A stretch of 64,000 nucleotides of DNA. It comes from Pseudomonas putida. GTDB taxonomy: Bacteria; Pseudomonadota; Gammaproteobacteria; Pseudomonadales; Pseudomonadaceae. Shown here in pieces: positions 26,512-36,781 of the stretch. The position numbers were made by a program, and so were the translations under genes. How positions within the stretch are numbered: the first letter of the stretch is position 1; every line of letters begins with the position of its first letter. The notes under the pieces were generated by a model. The model was not told where the DNA came from, did not search any database, and saw only the letters and a program-made list of their open reading frames with translations. The stretch lies in NCBI RefSeq assembly GCF_005080685.1, contig NZ_CP039371.1, positions 3,286,001 through 3,350,000 of the forward strand. Direction: 5' to 3'.

Positions 26512-29500
26512 ATGCCACAGTTCTTCATCGACCGGCCGATCTTCGCCTGGGTCGTGGCCTTGTTCATCCTGCTGGCCGGGGCACTGGCCATCCCGCAGTT
26601 GCCAGTGGCGCAGTACCCCAACGTGGCGCCGCCGCAAGTGGAAATCTACGCCGTTTACCCCGGCGCATCGGCGGCGACCATGGACGAAAGCGTGGTCAGC
26701 CTGATCGAGCAGGAGCTCAACGGCGCCGACAACCTGCTGTACTTCGAGTCGCAGAGCAGCCTGGGCAGCGCCACCATCACCGCCACCTTCGAGCCGGGCA
26801 CCCTCCCCGACCTGGCCCAGGTCGACGTACAGAACCGCCTCAAGGTCGTCGAGTCGCGCCTGCCTCGGCCAGTGACCCAGCAAGGCCTGCAGGTGGAAAA
26901 GGTGTCCACTGGCTTCCTGCTGCTCGGCACGCTCACCTCGGAGGATGGCAGCCTCGACGAAACCGCATTGTCGGACATCCTCGCGCGCAACGTGATGAAC
27001 GAGATCCGCCGCCTCAAAGGCGTGGGCAAGGCCCAGCTGTATGGCTCCGAGCGCGCCATGCGCATCTGGATCGACCCACGCAAGCTGATCGGTTTCAACC
27101 TCACGCCCAACGACGTGGCCGAAGCCATCGCCGCGCAGAATGCCCAGGTCGCGCCCGGCAGCATCGGCGACCTGCCGGCCCGCGACACCCAGGAGATCAC
27201 CGCCAACGTGGTGGTGAAGGGCCAACTCAGCACGCCTGAAGAGTTCGCCGCGATCGTGCTGCGGGCCAACCCGGATGGATCTGCCGTGACCATCGGCGAC
27301 GTCGCCCGGGTGGAGATCGGCGCCCAGGAGTACCAATACGGCACACGCCTGAACGGCAAGCCGGCCACCGCCTTCAGCGTGCAGCTGGCGCCGGGGGCCA
27401 ACGCGATGGAAACCGCCACCCTGGTGCGGGCCAAGATGCAGGAGCTTTCGCGCTACTTCCCGGAGGGCGTCCAATACGACATCCCCTACGACACCTCGCC
27501 GTTCGTGAAGGTATCGATTCAGCAGGTCATCAGCACCCTGTTCGAGGCCATGCTGCTGGTGTTCGCGGTGATGTTCCTGTTCCTGCAGAACCTGCGCTAC
27601 ACGCTGATTCCGACCCTGGTGGTCCCCGTCGCGCTGATGGGCACCTTCGCCGTGATGCTGGCATTGGGCTTCTCGGTCAATGTGCTGACCCTGTTCGGCA
27701 TGGTCCTGGCCATCGGCATCCTGGTCGACGACGCCATCGTGGTGGTGGAGAACGTCGAGCGGATCATGGCCGAGGAAGGCCTGCCGCCCAAGCAGGCCAC
27801 GCGCAAGGCCATGGGCCAGATCAGCGGCGCCATCGTCGGCATCACCCTGGTGCTGGTGGCGGTGTTCCTGCCCATGGCATTCATGAAAGGTTCGGTGGGG
27901 GTGATCTACCAGCAGTTCTCGGTGTCGATGGCGGTGTCGATCCTGTTCTCGGCGTTCCTCGCCCTGAGCCTGACCCCGGCCCTATGCGCTACCTTGCTCA
28001 AGCCGGTGGCCAAGGGCGAGCACCCACAACACAAGGGGTTCTTCGCCTGGTTCAACCGGCGCTTCGAGGCCATGAGCGACGGCTATCAGCGCTGGGTGAT
28101 GCAGGCGCTGGCCCGCAGCGGGCGCTACCTGCTGGTATATGGCGTGCTGCTGGCGGTGCTCGGCTTTGGCTTCAGTCATTTACCCACGGCGTTTCTGCCG
28201 ACAGAAGACCAGGGCTACACCGTCACCGACATCCAGTTGCCGCCGGGGGCCAGCCGCCTGCGCACCGAGCAGGTGGCGGCGCAGATCGAGGCGCACAACG
28301 CCGGGGAAGCCGGCGTCGGCAACACCACGGTGATTCTCGGCTTCAGCTTCTCGGGCAGCGGGCAGAATGCGGCGCTCACCTTCACCACGCTCAAGGACTG
28401 GTCGGAGCGCGGAGCCGACGACAGCGCCCAGTCGATTGCCGAGCGGGCGACCCTGGCGTTCAGCCAGCTCAAGGATGCCATCGCCTACTCCGTGCTGCCG
28501 CCCCCCATCGATGGCCTGGGCGAGTCGACCGGCTTCGAGTTCCGCCTGCAGGACCGCGGCGGCATGGGCCACGCGGCGCTCATGGCGGCGCGCGACACGT
28601 TGTTGGCCAACGCCCGCAAGAGCAAGGTGCTGACCAACGTGCGCGAGGCCTCGCTGGCCGAAAGCCCGCAGGTGCAACTGGAGATCGACCGTCGCCAGGC
28701 CAACGCCCTGGGCGTGTCGTTTGCCGATATCGGCACGGTGCTGGACGTGGCCGTGGGCTCCAGCTACGTCAACGACTTCCCCAACCAGGGTCGTATGCAA
28801 CGGGTGGTGGTGCAGGCCGAGGGCGACCAGCGCAGCCAGGTCGAGGACCTGCTGAAGATCCACGTGCGCAACAGCAGCGGCAAGATGGTGCCATTGTCGG
28901 CGTTCGTGCAGGCCAGGTGGGTCAGCGGCCCGGTGCAACTGACCCGCTACAACGGTTACCCGGCGGTGTCGATTTCCGGCGAGCCGGCTGCCGGCTACAG
29001 CTCCGGCGAAGCCATGGCGGAGATCGAACGGCTGGTGGCGCAACTGCCGGCCGACGCAGGGCTGGAATGGACCGGCTTGTCGCTGCAGGAGCGCCTGTCC
29101 GGCAGCCAGGCTCCGATGCTGATGGCGCTGTCGCTGCTGGTGGTGTTCCTGTGCCTGGCGGCGCTCTACGAGAGCTGGTCGATCCCGACCGCAGTGCTGC
29201 TGGTGGTACCGCTCGGGGTGCTCGGTGCGGTGCTGGCGGTGACCCTGCGAGGCATGCCCAACGACGTGTTCTTCAAGGTCGGACTGATCACCCTGATTGG
29301 CCTCTCGGCGAAGAACGCCATCCTGATCATCGAGTTCGCCAAGCACCTGGTCGACCAGGGCATGGACGCCGCCGAGGCGGCCGTTCAGGCTGCGCGCCTT
29401 CGCCTGCGGCCGATCGTGATGACCTCGCTGGCCTTCATTCTCGGCGTGGTGCCGCTGGCCATCGCCACTGGCGCCAGTTCGGCGAGCCAGCAGGCGATCG

Positions 29501-29634
29501 GCACCGGGGTGATCGGCGGCATGCTCAGCGCGACCCTGGCGGTGGTGTTCGTGCCGGTGTTCTTCGTGGTGGTGATGCGCTTGGCTGGACGGGGCAGATC
29601 CCAGGCAGCCGAGGCGATGCCGAACGAAGCCTGA
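26512..29634 (+). CDS. RND efflux transporter, HAE1 family
   Basis: 1040 residues, standard for hydrophobe/amphiphile RND pumps. Starts MPQFFIDRPIFAWVVALFI; has 12 membrane helices, the family motif GILVDDAIVVVENVERIM with the proton-relay Asp pair in TM4, and two large periplasmic loops (about 30-330 and 550-860). Exports drugs, solvents or toxic metabolites with proton influx. Related to the MexB/MexF/AcrB group, but the subfamily cannot be fixed by eye. Followed by a strong terminator that closes the two-gene operon. Confidence 0.95.
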   Translation: MPQFFIDRPIFAWVVALFILLAGALAIPQLPVAQYPNVAPPQVEIYAVYPGASAATMDESVVSLIEQELNGADNLLYFESQSSLGSATITATFEPGTLPDLAQVDVQNRLKVVESRLPRPVTQQGLQVEKVSTGFLLLGTLTSEDGSLDETALSDILARNVMNEIRRLKGVGKAQLYGSERAMRIWIDPRKLIGFNLTPNDVAEAIAAQNAQVAPGSIGDLPARDTQEITANVVVKGQLSTPEEFAAIVLRANPDGSAVTIGDVARVEIGAQEYQYGTRLNGKPATAFSVQLAPGANAMETATLVRAKMQELSRYFPEGVQYDIPYDTSPFVKVSIQQVISTLFEAMLLVFAVMFLFLQNLRYTLIPTLVVPVALMGTFAVMLALGFSVNVLTLFGMVLAIGILVDDAIVVVENVERIMAEEGLPPKQATRKAMGQISGAIVGITLVLVAVFLPMAFMKGSVGVIYQQFSVSMAVSILFSAFLALSLTPALCATLLKPVAKGEHPQHKGFFAWFNRRFEAMSDGYQRWVMQALARSGRYLLVYGVLLAVLGFGFSHLPTAFLPTEDQGYTVTDIQLPPGASRLRTEQVAAQIEAHNAGEAGVGNTTVILGFSFSGSGQNAALTFTTLKDWSERGADDSAQSIAERATLAFSQLKDAIAYSVLPPPIDGLGESTGFEFRLQDRGGMGHAALMAARDTLLANARKSKVLTNVREASLAESPQVQLEIDRRQANALGVSFADIGTVLDVAVGSSYVNDFPNQGRMQRVVVQAEGDQRSQVEDLLKIHVRNSSGKMVPLSAFVQARWVSGPVQLTRYNGYPAVSISGEPAAGYSSGEAMAEIERLVAQLPADAGLEWTGLSLQERLSGSQAPMLMALSLLVVFLCLAALYESWSIPTAVLLVVPLGVLGAVLAVTLRGMPNDVFFKVGLITLIGLSAKNAILIIEFAKHLVDQGMDAAEAAVQAARLRLRPIVMTSLAFILGVVPLAIATGASSASQQAIGTGVIGGMLSATLAVVFVPVFFVVVMRLAGRGRSQAAEAMPNEA

Positions 29635-29659
29635 CTGGACAAGCCAGGCGTTGAATGAG

Positions 29660-29694
29660 AGGGTTCCGGGCATCGACTGCCCGGAACCCTTTTT
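29660..29694 (+). terminator. Intrinsic terminator after the RND operon
   Basis: AGGGTTCCGGGC-loop-GCCCGGAACCCT then TTTT; a perfect 11-12 base stem. It ends one base before the mobA start codon. Confidence 0.92.
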
Positions 29695-29695
29695 C

Positions 29696-30271
29696 ATGCC
29701 TGACACCTTGCCCCCCTGCTCCGTACTGATCCTTGCCGGTGGCCGTGGTCAACGCATGGGCGGGCGTGACAAGGGCCTGCTGGCGTGGCGCGGCGAACCG
29801 CTGATCGCCCATATCCGGCGTACCGTACGGCCTCTGTGCGACGACCTGGTGGTTTCCTGCAACCGTAACCAGGCGGACTACGCGGCGTATGCCGATCAGT
29901 TGGTCGGTGACGCCGAGGCCGATTTCCCTGGGCCGTTGGCTGGCGTTATCGCCGGCCTCGCTGCGGCGCGGCATGACTGGGTGGTGCTGCTGGCCTGCGA
30001 TTCGCCCTTGGTGGACCAGCCCCTGATCGACGACCTGCGGCGCTTGGCGGTGGCGAACGATTGCGCGGCCATGCTGCGCCAGGGTGGGTTTTGGCAGCCG
30101 ATGTTCAGCGTGTTGCCACGGCGGGTGCTGCCGGTGCTGGAGCAGGCCTGGGCGACGGGGGAGCGGAGTTTGCAGAAGGCGTTGTTGCTTGAGACTGTTC
30201 TGGGGTTGGACTGTGCCGAGGGGGATCGCCGGTTGAGCAACTTCAATAGTCCCGAATTGCTCCAGAACTAG
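29696..30271 (+). CDS. mobA: Molybdenum cofactor guanylyltransferase
   Basis: 191 residues. Links GMP from GTP to molybdopterin-Mo to form the guanine dinucleotide cofactor used by DMSO-reductase-type enzymes. Signature at the start: LILAGGRGQRMGGRDKGLL, and CDSPLVDQPL in the middle. Cytoplasmic. ATG 29696 gives the usual N-terminus, but it abuts the T-run of the preceding terminator and has no recognisable ribosome site; the frame is also open through the hairpin from a TTG at 29651. It may be translated from a transcript starting just before the ATG. No other molybdopterin gene is in the window. Confidence 0.9.
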   Translation: MPDTLPPCSVLILAGGRGQRMGGRDKGLLAWRGEPLIAHIRRTVRPLCDDLVVSCNRNQADYAAYADQLVGDAEADFPGPLAGVIAGLAAARHDWVVLLACDSPLVDQPLIDDLRRLAVANDCAAMLRQGGFWQPMFSVLPRRVLPVLEQAWATGERSLQKALLLETVLGLDCAEGDRRLSNFNSPELLQN

Positions 30272-30280
30272 TTTTTCGAC

Positions 30281-30383
30281 TGCCTGTACCGGCCTCTTCG
30301 CGGGACAAGCCCGCTCCTACAGGGTCTGCGCCGTATCCGAACTGTGGGAGCGGGCTTGCCCCGCGAAGAGGCCGGCACAGGCA
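30281..30383. repeat. REP inverted pair
   Basis: Two facing REP units (TGCCTGTACCGGCCTCTTCG... and its mirror GCGAAGAGGCCGGCACAGGC) with CGGG-AAGCCCGCTCCYACAG cores and a 19-base centre. Lies between the convergent ends of mobA and the acyl-CoA ligase gene and can act as a two-way terminator. Confidence 0.9.
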
Positions 30384-30391
30384 GTGCATCA

Positions 30392-32068
30392 TCACCCCGC
30401 CGACAACTCCTCGACACTGATCTCGCGCATCCGAAACTTCTGCACCTTGCCCGTCACCGTCATCGGAAACTCCTCGACGAAGCGGAAATACCGCGGCACC
30501 TTGAAATGCGCGATCCGTGCCCTGGCCCACTCGCGCAGCTCCTCTTCGCTGGCCACATGCCCCGGATGCAGGCGCACCCAGGCGACGATTTCCTCTCCAT
30601 ATTTGCCGCATGGCACGCCGATGACCTGCACGTCGGCCACCGCGGGATGGGTGAAGAAAAACTCCTCCAACTCGCGCGGATAGATGTTCTCCCCGCCGCG
30701 GATGATCATCTCCTTGCTGCGCCCGACGATGCGCACATAACCCTGCTCGTCCATCACCGCCAGGTCACCGGTGTGCATCCAGCCCTCGGCATCGATGCTT
30801 TCGGCCGTGGCCTGGGGGTTGTTCCAGTAGCCGAGCATCACGCTGTAGCCGCGGGTGCACAACTCGCCGATCTCGCCCCGGGGCACGGTCTCGCCGTCGC
30901 TGTCGATCACCTTGTTCTCCAACCGCGGCTGGGTCCGGCCAACGCTGGTGACACGGCGTTCCAGGTCGTCCGCGGCACCCGTCTGCAACGACACCGGGCT
31001 GGTTTCGGTCATGCCATAGGCGATCTGCACCTCGGCCATGTGCATCTCGCCGATCACCCGGCGCATCACCTCGATCGGGCAGGTGGCGCCCGCCATGATT
31101 CCGGTGCGCAGGCTCGACAGGTCGAATTCACCGCGCTGGGGGTGGTCCAGCTCGGCGATGAACATGGTCGGCACGCCGTACAGGGCGCTCGCCTTCTCTT
31201 CGGCCACCGCGCGCAGGGTGGCCAGTGGGTCGAAGGCATCGTTGGGGTAGATCAGCGTGCTGCCGTGGGTCATGCAGCCAAGGTTGGCCATGACCATGCC
31301 GAAACAGTGGTACAGCGGTACCGGCACCACCAGGCGGTCATGCTCGGTGAGGCCGAGGCTCTCGCCGACCAGGTAGCCGTTGTTGAGGATGTTGTGGTGG
31401 CTGAGCGTGGCGCCCTTGGGAAACCCCGTGGTGCCGGAGGTGTACTGGATGTTGATGGGGTCGCGCCAGTGCAACTGGGCCTGGCGCTCGGCCAGGGCCT
31501 GGGCACTCACGGCCTCGGCGCGGGCCTGCAACTGCTGCCAGGACAGGAATCCCGGGGGTGGCGCGCTGGCCAGGCTGACCAGCCCGCGCAGCTCCGGGAA
31601 GCGCTCGCACGTCACGGGCTGGCCGGTTTGGGCGAGCGCCAGGCCCGGTACCAGGCCGAGCAGCATGGCATGGTAGTCGGAGGTCTTGAAGGCGTCGGCG
31701 CAGATCACCCAGCGGCAACCGGACTGGCCCAGGGCATAGTCCAGCTCGCTGCTGCGATAGGCCGGATTGATGTTGACCAGGATCGCGCCGATCTTGGCGC
31801 TGGCGAACTGGGTGATGCACCACTCGGCGCAGTTGGGTGCCCAGATCCCCAGGCGATCGCCGGCTTGCACGCCCAGGGCCATCAGGGCGCGAGCATGCTG
31901 GTCGACGGCATCGGCCAGTTGCCGCCAGGTGTAGCGCAGGGCCTGGTGGCGCACGACCAGGGCTTCGCGGTCGGGGAAACGTGCGACGGTGGCGTCGAAG
32001 GCATCGCCGATGCACTGGTCGAGCAGCGGTTTGTCCTGGTTGCCCAGGGAATAGCTTGGCTGGGGCAT
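30392..32068 (-). CDS. AMP-binding fatty acyl-CoA ligase-like enzyme
   Basis: 558 residues from ATG 32068 ([10 protein letters not shown]); the longer upstream frame runs into a REP element. ANL-superfamily motifs: P-loop [60 protein letters not shown], and the C-terminal lysine motif TVTGKVQK. Activates a carboxylic acid with ATP and CoA. Situated directly after the amine dehydrogenase operon, so it could activate the acid formed from an amine via its aldehyde, but it also resembles general medium-chain acyl-CoA ligases. Start follows an AGAGAAC-like weak site. Confidence 0.85.
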   Translation of the reverse strand: MPQPSYSLGNQDKPLLDQCIGDAFDATVARFPDREALVVRHQALRYTWRQLADAVDQHARALMALGVQAGDRLGIWAPNCAEWCITQFASAKIGAILVNINPAYRSSELDYALGQSGCRWVICADAFKTSDYHAMLLGLVPGLALAQTGQPVTCERFPELRGLVSLASAPPPGFLSWQQLQARAEAVSAQALAERQAQLHWRDPINIQYTSGTTGFPKGATLSHHNILNNGYLVGESLGLTEHDRLVVPVPLYHCFGMVMANLGCMTHGSTLIYPNDAFDPLATLRAVAEEKASALYGVPTMFIAELDHPQRGEFDLSSLRTGIMAGATCPIEVMRRVIGEMHMAEVQIAYGMTETSPVSLQTGAADDLERRVTSVGRTQPRLENKVIDSDGETVPRGEIGELCTRGYSVMLGYWNNPQATAESIDAEGWMHTGDLAVMDEQGYVRIVGRSKEMIIRGGENIYPRELEEFFFTHPAVADVQVIGVPCGKYGEEIVAWVRLHPGHVASEEELREWARARIAHFKVPRYFRFVEEFPMTVTGKVQKFRMREISVEELSAG

Positions 32069-32094
32069 GGGCGTTCTCTTGTTGTTTGTCTGTT

Positions 32095-32166
32095 CCGGCC
32101 CTTTCGCGGGTAAACCCGCTCCTACAGGGGCACTGCACATCCTGTAGGAGCGGGTTTACCCGTGAA
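32095..32166. repeat. REP inverted pair
   Basis: Facing REP units: CCGGCCCTTTCGCGGGTAAA and its mirror CGGGTTTACCCGTGAAG around a 12-base centre. Separates the end of qhpB from the acyl-CoA ligase start; may end the qhp mRNA. Confidence 0.9.
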
Positions 32167-32181
32167 GAAAACAACACTCAA

Positions 32182-33303
32182 CTAGCGGACGAACACCTGC
32201 GGCGTGGTGGTGGACATGTCTCCGCCCGGCAGCTTGATGTTCTTCACCTTCTCCAAGGTTTCAGGGTCGAACACCGCCAGGTCGTTGAAGGTCCCGCCCA
32301 GGTACAGCTTGTCGCCCTTCTGGTCGAAGGTCACACAATAGTAGGTGTGTTCCAGGTTCGCCGCCTTGATCAGCTTGCGTTGCTTGATGTCGTATTTGGC
32401 CAGGCGGTTGAGCACGCCGTAGATCTGGTTGGGATCTTTCGGCGAGCGCAGGCCGGTGAAATATAGCTCGGTCAGGTCGGCGAATTCCTGGGTGTGGGTC
32501 TTGCCGGTCTTGAGGTCGACGCTCAGGTAGCCATACAGCAGCTGCGCCTCGTTCGGGTCCTGCTTGTCGTCCTTGAACTTGGCGATGGTGTAGAGCATCG
32601 AGAACTCGTGGCGCGGGCTCTGGTGCGGCCAGAAGTACAACACGTCCGGGGCGCTGTAGCCCTTGCGGTTCCAGTTGCGCAGCGGCAAGGCGACGCTGTA
32701 CTTGCCGGTCTTGACGTCCATCTTGTAGAGGTCGGGCCCGGCGACGAACAAACTGCCGTCATCGGCGGCGCGCATCAGGTAGACCTGGCGCGGCATCGGG
32801 AAGGTCCGCACCGGCTTGGCGTCCAGGCCATCGTCGGTCTTGAACACCTCCAGGCGCGGTGGCTTGACCACGTAGTGGTCGTTGAGGCGCTGGGTCGGGT
32901 TGACCGTGGCGTAGACCTCCTTGCCGTCGGGGCTCAGGGCGAACGAATACATCGACTTGCCGACTTCGCCGGGCACGCTGGACAGATTGGCGTGGAAGGT
33001 GGTCTTGCAGGTGTCCAGGTCGATGCCGTAGATATCGGCATAGTGGTTATTGAGCACGTAGGCGGTGCGGTTGTCCGGCGCCATCATCGCGGTGCCGGGG
33101 CCGAACCTGTCGGGCATCTGGCAGCTCTTGTACAGCGTGTCGCTGGCCACGTCGATGACGTGCAGGTTGTTCGGATAGTTGGTGGTGATCAGGTACTCCT
33201 GGCCGGCCTTGAGGGCGGGCCCGGTGTCGTCGGCCTGTGCCGCCCAGGCGTAGGCCGAGGCGACGATGGTCAGCGCGAGTTGCGCGCAGCGTCCAGCATT
33301 CAT
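32182..33303 (-). CDS. qhpB: Quinohemoprotein amine dehydrogenase, beta subunit
   Basis: 373 residues from ATG 33303. Sec signal peptide (MNAGRCAQLALTIVASAYAWAAQA). Mature part is a seven-bladed beta-propeller with YVTN-like repeats (for example YLITTNYPNNLHVIDVASDT, KLYLGGTFNDLAVFDPETLE), as in the ~37 kDa beta subunit of P. putida QHNDH. Acts in the periplasm, covering the quinone-bearing gamma subunit and forming part of the substrate pocket. Fourth structural/maturation gene in the order qhpA-D-C-B, 32 bases after qhpC. Confidence 0.93.
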   Translation of the reverse strand: MNAGRCAQLALTIVASAYAWAAQADDTGPALKAGQEYLITTNYPNNLHVIDVASDTLYKSCQMPDRFGPGTAMMAPDNRTAYVLNNHYADIYGIDLDTCKTTFHANLSSVPGEVGKSMYSFALSPDGKEVYATVNPTQRLNDHYVVKPPRLEVFKTDDGLDAKPVRTFPMPRQVYLMRAADDGSLFVAGPDLYKMDVKTGKYSVALPLRNWNRKGYSAPDVLYFWPHQSPRHEFSMLYTIAKFKDDKQDPNEAQLLYGYLSVDLKTGKTHTQEFADLTELYFTGLRSPKDPNQIYGVLNRLAKYDIKQRKLIKAANLEHTYYCVTFDQKGDKLYLGGTFNDLAVFDPETLEKVKNIKLPGGDMSTTTPQVFVR

Positions 33304-33335
33304 GCGGTTTCCCCTTGTCATTCTTGTCGGGCCGA

Positions 33336-33659
33336 TCACTTGTCTTTGGGGAACACGGTGCCCAGGTTGCGCCAGTCTTCCTGGGAGTTGCTGGCCTGGG
33401 CGTTCCAATCCTGGTAGGTGCTCATCATGTCCGGCACCTGCGCCGGCCACCAGCAAGGGTCGGAACAGCCATACAGGTCGGCCTCCATCGGCTGGCACAA
33501 GGAACTCACACCACCGAAGGCGTCCACTTCCCAACCCGGATCGGTGGTGGCGGTGCAGCCGGCCACCGCGCTCATGGCCACGACCTCTTCGACGCGGTCT
33601 TCGGCGGCGGCCTGCTCGAGGATCCGCGCCTTGTTGTTCAGGGGCTTCAAATGTTTCAT
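33336..33659 (-). CDS. qhpC: Quinohemoprotein amine dehydrogenase, gamma subunit (CTQ-bearing peptide)
   Basis: 107 residues: a 28-residue leader followed by a 79-residue mature chain starting MSAVAGC. Using the published P. putida crosslink scheme, every partner is present: Cys35-Glu44, Cys55-Asp61 and Cys69-Asp77 (thioethers), and Cys65-Trp71, the cysteine tryptophylquinone cofactor (mature numbers 7-16, 27-33, 41-49, 37-43). It is a ribosomally made, heavily modified protein. QhpD forms the thioethers, QhpG hydroxylates the Trp, QhpE removes the leader and QhpF is the exporter; all are encoded in this window. One base separates it from qhpD. Confidence 0.96.
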   Translation of the reverse strand: MKHLKPLNNKARILEQAAAEDRVEEVVAMSAVAGCTATTDPGWEVDAFGGVSSLCQPMEADLYGCSDPCWWPAQVPDMMSTYQDWNAQASNSQEDWRNLGTVFPKDK

Positions 33660-33660
33660 G

Positions 33661-35091
33661 TCAGTGCGCCTTCCGCGGAGTGATGTAGCGGTCGATGAAG
33701 GCCGGATTGGCGGCCATGATGCGGCTGTAGACTTCGATGCCGAAATCGACCCAGTCGCGCATCAGTTCGCAATAGTGATACGTCGGGTGTTGCGGATCGC
33801 CAAAGCGGGCATAGCTTTCGTGGTAGCAGCCGCCGGAGCACAGGTTGCGGATGCGGCAAGTGTCACAACCGGTGTTGCTGCGATCCAGGCGCTGGGACAG
33901 GAAATCGTTCAACTGCGCCTGCTTGACGCCCTGGTGCACGTTGCCGAAGGTCGGCAGGCTGGAGCCGGTGAAGCGATGGCACAAGTTCAACTCACCCTCG
34001 TGGTCCACGGCCAGCATCTTCAGCCCGGCCCCGCACGGCAGGGCTTTCTTGTGGCCCTCGTGGATGTCGGTGATCAGCTGGTGCAGGTTGGAGAAGCCGA
34101 TGTTGCGGTGCTCCAGCGCCGCCTCCAGGTAACGCCGGCCAAGGGCTTTCATGTTGGCGAACACCTGCACCAGTTCTTCGCCGGTGAGGTTGAAGTCGGC
34201 CATGTCGCCGGAGGTGACCGGTGCGAAACCGACCTCGGCAAAGCCCATTTCGTTGAACAGGTGGTTCCAGATGGTCTCGACGTCGGTGATGCCGCGGGTC
34301 AAGGTCACCCGCGCGCCCACCGGGCGGCTGGTGTAGCGCGACAGCAACAGGTCAGCCTTGCGTCGCACCACGTCGTAGGTGCCCTGCCCGCCCACGGTGA
34401 TGCGGTTGCGGTCGTGGACGGTCTTGGGCCCGTCGATGCTGATCGACAGGCCGAAGCGGTGGGCGTTGAGCCAGTCGATGATCTCTTCGGTGAGCAGGGT
34501 GGCATTGGTGGTCATGATGAATTCCACCTGCTTGCCGGCCTCGGCGAAGCGCCGCTCGCAGTAGGCGACCATATGCTCGATCAAAGGCCGGTTGGACAGC
34601 GGCTCGCCACCGAAGAACACCACGCTGTAGCGCTGCTCGTCGGGCGACTCCTTGAGCAACATCTCAACCGAAGCCTCGGCGGTGGCGGTGCTCATCTTCT
34701 TGCCCGCCGACGGTTTGTCCAGGTCTTCCTTGTAGCAGTAGGTGCAGCTGAGGTTGCAGCCGGTATTGACGTTCAGCACCACGGTGTTCAGCGCGGTGCG
34801 CTCGACCTGGCGCAGGGCGATTTCCGGCGTCAGCGGCGAGCCGTCGCTGACCAGCTCGAGGGCGATCAGCTCGTGCAGGGTTTCCTCGATCTCCTGCCCG
34901 GCGAAACGCTGGCCAAGGCGCTGCATCAGCTCTTCGGCCGAGCATCCGTGCTGGCGCAGGGTGTCGATGATGCCGCCGGTCACCGCATCGGCGGTGAACA
35001 GCGAACTGCTGGGGATGTGGAACAGCATGCGGTCGGCATCGACCTGCACTTCGTGCAGGTTGCGTTCGACCAGGTTCAGTAGTGCGCCCAT
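33661..35091 (-). CDS. qhpD: Radical SAM thioether-forming enzyme for QhpC
   Basis: 476 residues. Radical SAM cluster C112-x3-C116-x2-C119 ([10 protein letters not shown]) and a C-terminal SPASM-type region with [15 protein letters not shown] carrying auxiliary Fe-S cysteines. Known QhpD/PeaB enzymes build the intrapeptidyl Cys-Asp/Glu thioethers in QhpC in the cytoplasm before export. The N-terminal ~100 residues form the peptide-recognition part. Placed between qhpA and qhpC, as in other QHNDH operons. Confidence 0.95.
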   Translation of the reverse strand: MGALLNLVERNLHEVQVDADRMLFHIPSSSLFTADAVTGGIIDTLRQHGCSAEELMQRLGQRFAGQEIEETLHELIALELVSDGSPLTPEIALRQVERTALNTVVLNVNTGCNLSCTYCYKEDLDKPSAGKKMSTATAEASVEMLLKESPDEQRYSVVFFGGEPLSNRPLIEHMVAYCERRFAEAGKQVEFIMTTNATLLTEEIIDWLNAHRFGLSISIDGPKTVHDRNRITVGGQGTYDVVRRKADLLLSRYTSRPVGARVTLTRGITDVETIWNHLFNEMGFAEVGFAPVTSGDMADFNLTGEELVQVFANMKALGRRYLEAALEHRNIGFSNLHQLITDIHEGHKKALPCGAGLKMLAVDHEGELNLCHRFTGSSLPTFGNVHQGVKQAQLNDFLSQRLDRSNTGCDTCRIRNLCSGGCYHESYARFGDPQHPTYHYCELMRDWVDFGIEVYSRIMAANPAFIDRYITPRKAH

Positions 35092-35140
35092 GGCGACCTC
35101 CGATAATCGATCCGTTGGAAAAACCGTGGTGCCCTGCCCT

Positions 35141-36706
35141 TTATGGCAGTGGCGGGTTGTTCCAGCGTTGTACGGTGACGATCATGTGGCCTTCGCCGGT
35201 CTGGCCGCCGTCTGCCAGCGTTGCGATGACCTTCAGGTTGCCAGCGTTGTTGGTCATCATCTTGCGCGCAGGGTTCGGGCCGGCACCGCCTGGCACGAAC
35301 ACGCCGTCGGCCTGCATCTGCCCGGCGAACTTGACGTCTTCGTCCTCGACGGCGCGCTCGTTGAACGGCTCGACCTTCCACGCCGCAGGCAAGTAGCCGA
35401 TGCGCATCGGCTGGCCGCTGGCGTCCTTGCCCCAGGCTTCGGCCTCGAAGCGACCCTGGACCTTCGGCACCTTGGCACCGTTCTCGCCGATACGGGCGAT
35501 GGAGAACGCCGGCACCACCTTGACCTCGTCGACCTTGTCGTAGACCGCGAGGCTAGCGCCCTTGAGATCACCGACCGCGACCTCGCGTTGGCCAGGCTTG
35601 GCATCGGCCGCAGCGCGGGCCTTGACCCGCACCAGGGTCGGCGTCTGCTCCAGCACCTCGCTCACCTCGACGCCCGTGCCCAGTTCGGGCTTGCCCGACA
35701 GGCCGGTACCGACCAGGGTGATCTCGCTTTCGCCCCCGGCCTTGATGAACGCCGGCTGCACCGCCAGCAAGCGCGCCTTGCCTTCCTTCGCTGCGGTGAA
35801 GTCCAGGCCACGCTCATCGTGATCGGCCTCGAACATGCGGCCTTTCATCTCGCCGTCCAGCGCGGCGAAGACCTGGCGCAGGTTGCTGTCGCCGACCTTG
35901 ACGTTGCCGCGCCATTCATAGCCGTTGTAGAGGATGGCCGAGCCGCTGCCGTTGAACGGCGTGCCGTCGGCGTAGCTACCCTTGACCTCGACCTTGAAGG
36001 TATCGCCCTCGCCTGCGCTGACGCTCATCACGCCGCGCACATCGCCCTTGGCGAGCATGTGGCCGCTGAACGCCCACTGCCCCGGCAGCACATCGGCCTT
36101 GGGCTTGGCTTTTTCCCAGGCGGCCCAGGCCGGGCTTTCCAGCGGAAAGCGTTTGGCCAGCTCTGGCACGACTTGCTTGAGGGCGATTTCCAGCCAGTCG
36201 CGGTCGCGCGCCTGGGCCTGGTATTCCAGGGATGGCCACTGGCCGAGGTGGAAGTTGACCAGGTGTTCCCATTCCTGCGCCGGGCGTCGCTGCAGGGCTA
36301 CACGGGCACCGGAGTGGCAACGGCCGCAGGTTTCGCTGAGCTGGGTATCGAAGTGTTCCACGGTATTGAGCCGGCGCTCCATGGCGTAGCGCACGCCATC
36401 GGTTTCGCTCGGTGCCAGCCCCTGCTTGTCGGCCAGGTACTTGACCAGGGTGCGGCGATCGTCGTCGCTGATCTGCAGCCCATGCATGATCTGCATGCGG
36501 GCGATGCTCATCAGCCAGCCTTCAGGGGTCTTGCGCTGGTGGCTGATGCGGCTGTAGGTGTCATTGCCCTCAGGGATGTGGCATCCCATGCACTTGTTCT
36601 GCAACAGGCTCGGGCCCTGCTCGGCCGCCATGGCCTGGGTGCCCAGCAGTGCGGCGGCGATCAACGCCAGTTTACCCGCATGCCGCCGGAGTCGAGTCGT
36701 CTTCAA
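35141..36706 (-). CDS. qhpA: Quinohemoprotein amine dehydrogenase, alpha (dihaem) subunit
   Basis: 521 residues. Starts with TTG at 36706: GGAGG lies 7 bases upstream and no ATG occurs before the end of the signal peptide (KTTRLRRHAGKLALIAAALL, cut at AMA-AEQ). Two CxxCH haem c sites, CMGCH near residue 39 and CGRCH near residue 127, in the N-terminal domain, followed by three beta-barrel domains. The haems pass electrons from the CTQ cofactor to an external cytochrome or azurin in the periplasm. First gene of the leftward qhpADCB operon, divergent from the aldehyde dehydrogenase gene. Confidence 0.95.
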   Translation of the reverse strand: MKTTRLRRHAGKLALIAAALLGTQAMAAEQGPSLLQNKCMGCHIPEGNDTYSRISHQRKTPEGWLMSIARMQIMHGLQISDDDRRTLVKYLADKQGLAPSETDGVRYAMERRLNTVEHFDTQLSETCGRCHSGARVALQRRPAQEWEHLVNFHLGQWPSLEYQAQARDRDWLEIALKQVVPELAKRFPLESPAWAAWEKAKPKADVLPGQWAFSGHMLAKGDVRGVMSVSAGEGDTFKVEVKGSYADGTPFNGSGSAILYNGYEWRGNVKVGDSNLRQVFAALDGEMKGRMFEADHDERGLDFTAAKEGKARLLAVQPAFIKAGGESEITLVGTGLSGKPELGTGVEVSEVLEQTPTLVRVKARAAADAKPGQREVAVGDLKGASLAVYDKVDEVKVVPAFSIARIGENGAKVPKVQGRFEAEAWGKDASGQPMRIGYLPAAWKVEPFNERAVEDEDVKFAGQMQADGVFVPGGAGPNPARKMMTNNAGNLKVIATLADGGQTGEGHMIVTVQRWNNPPLP

Positions 36707-36781
36707 GGTCAGACCTCCACGGTTGTTATTATCGTTCTTGCACGTTTTGGTACAGCAGGTGTGCAGGTGACAGCTTGTGAT

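Noticed and set aside
30344..32113. 589-codon plus-strand frame opposite the acyl-CoA ligase
   Set aside because: Begins in a REP element and mirrors a gene with all ANL motifs.
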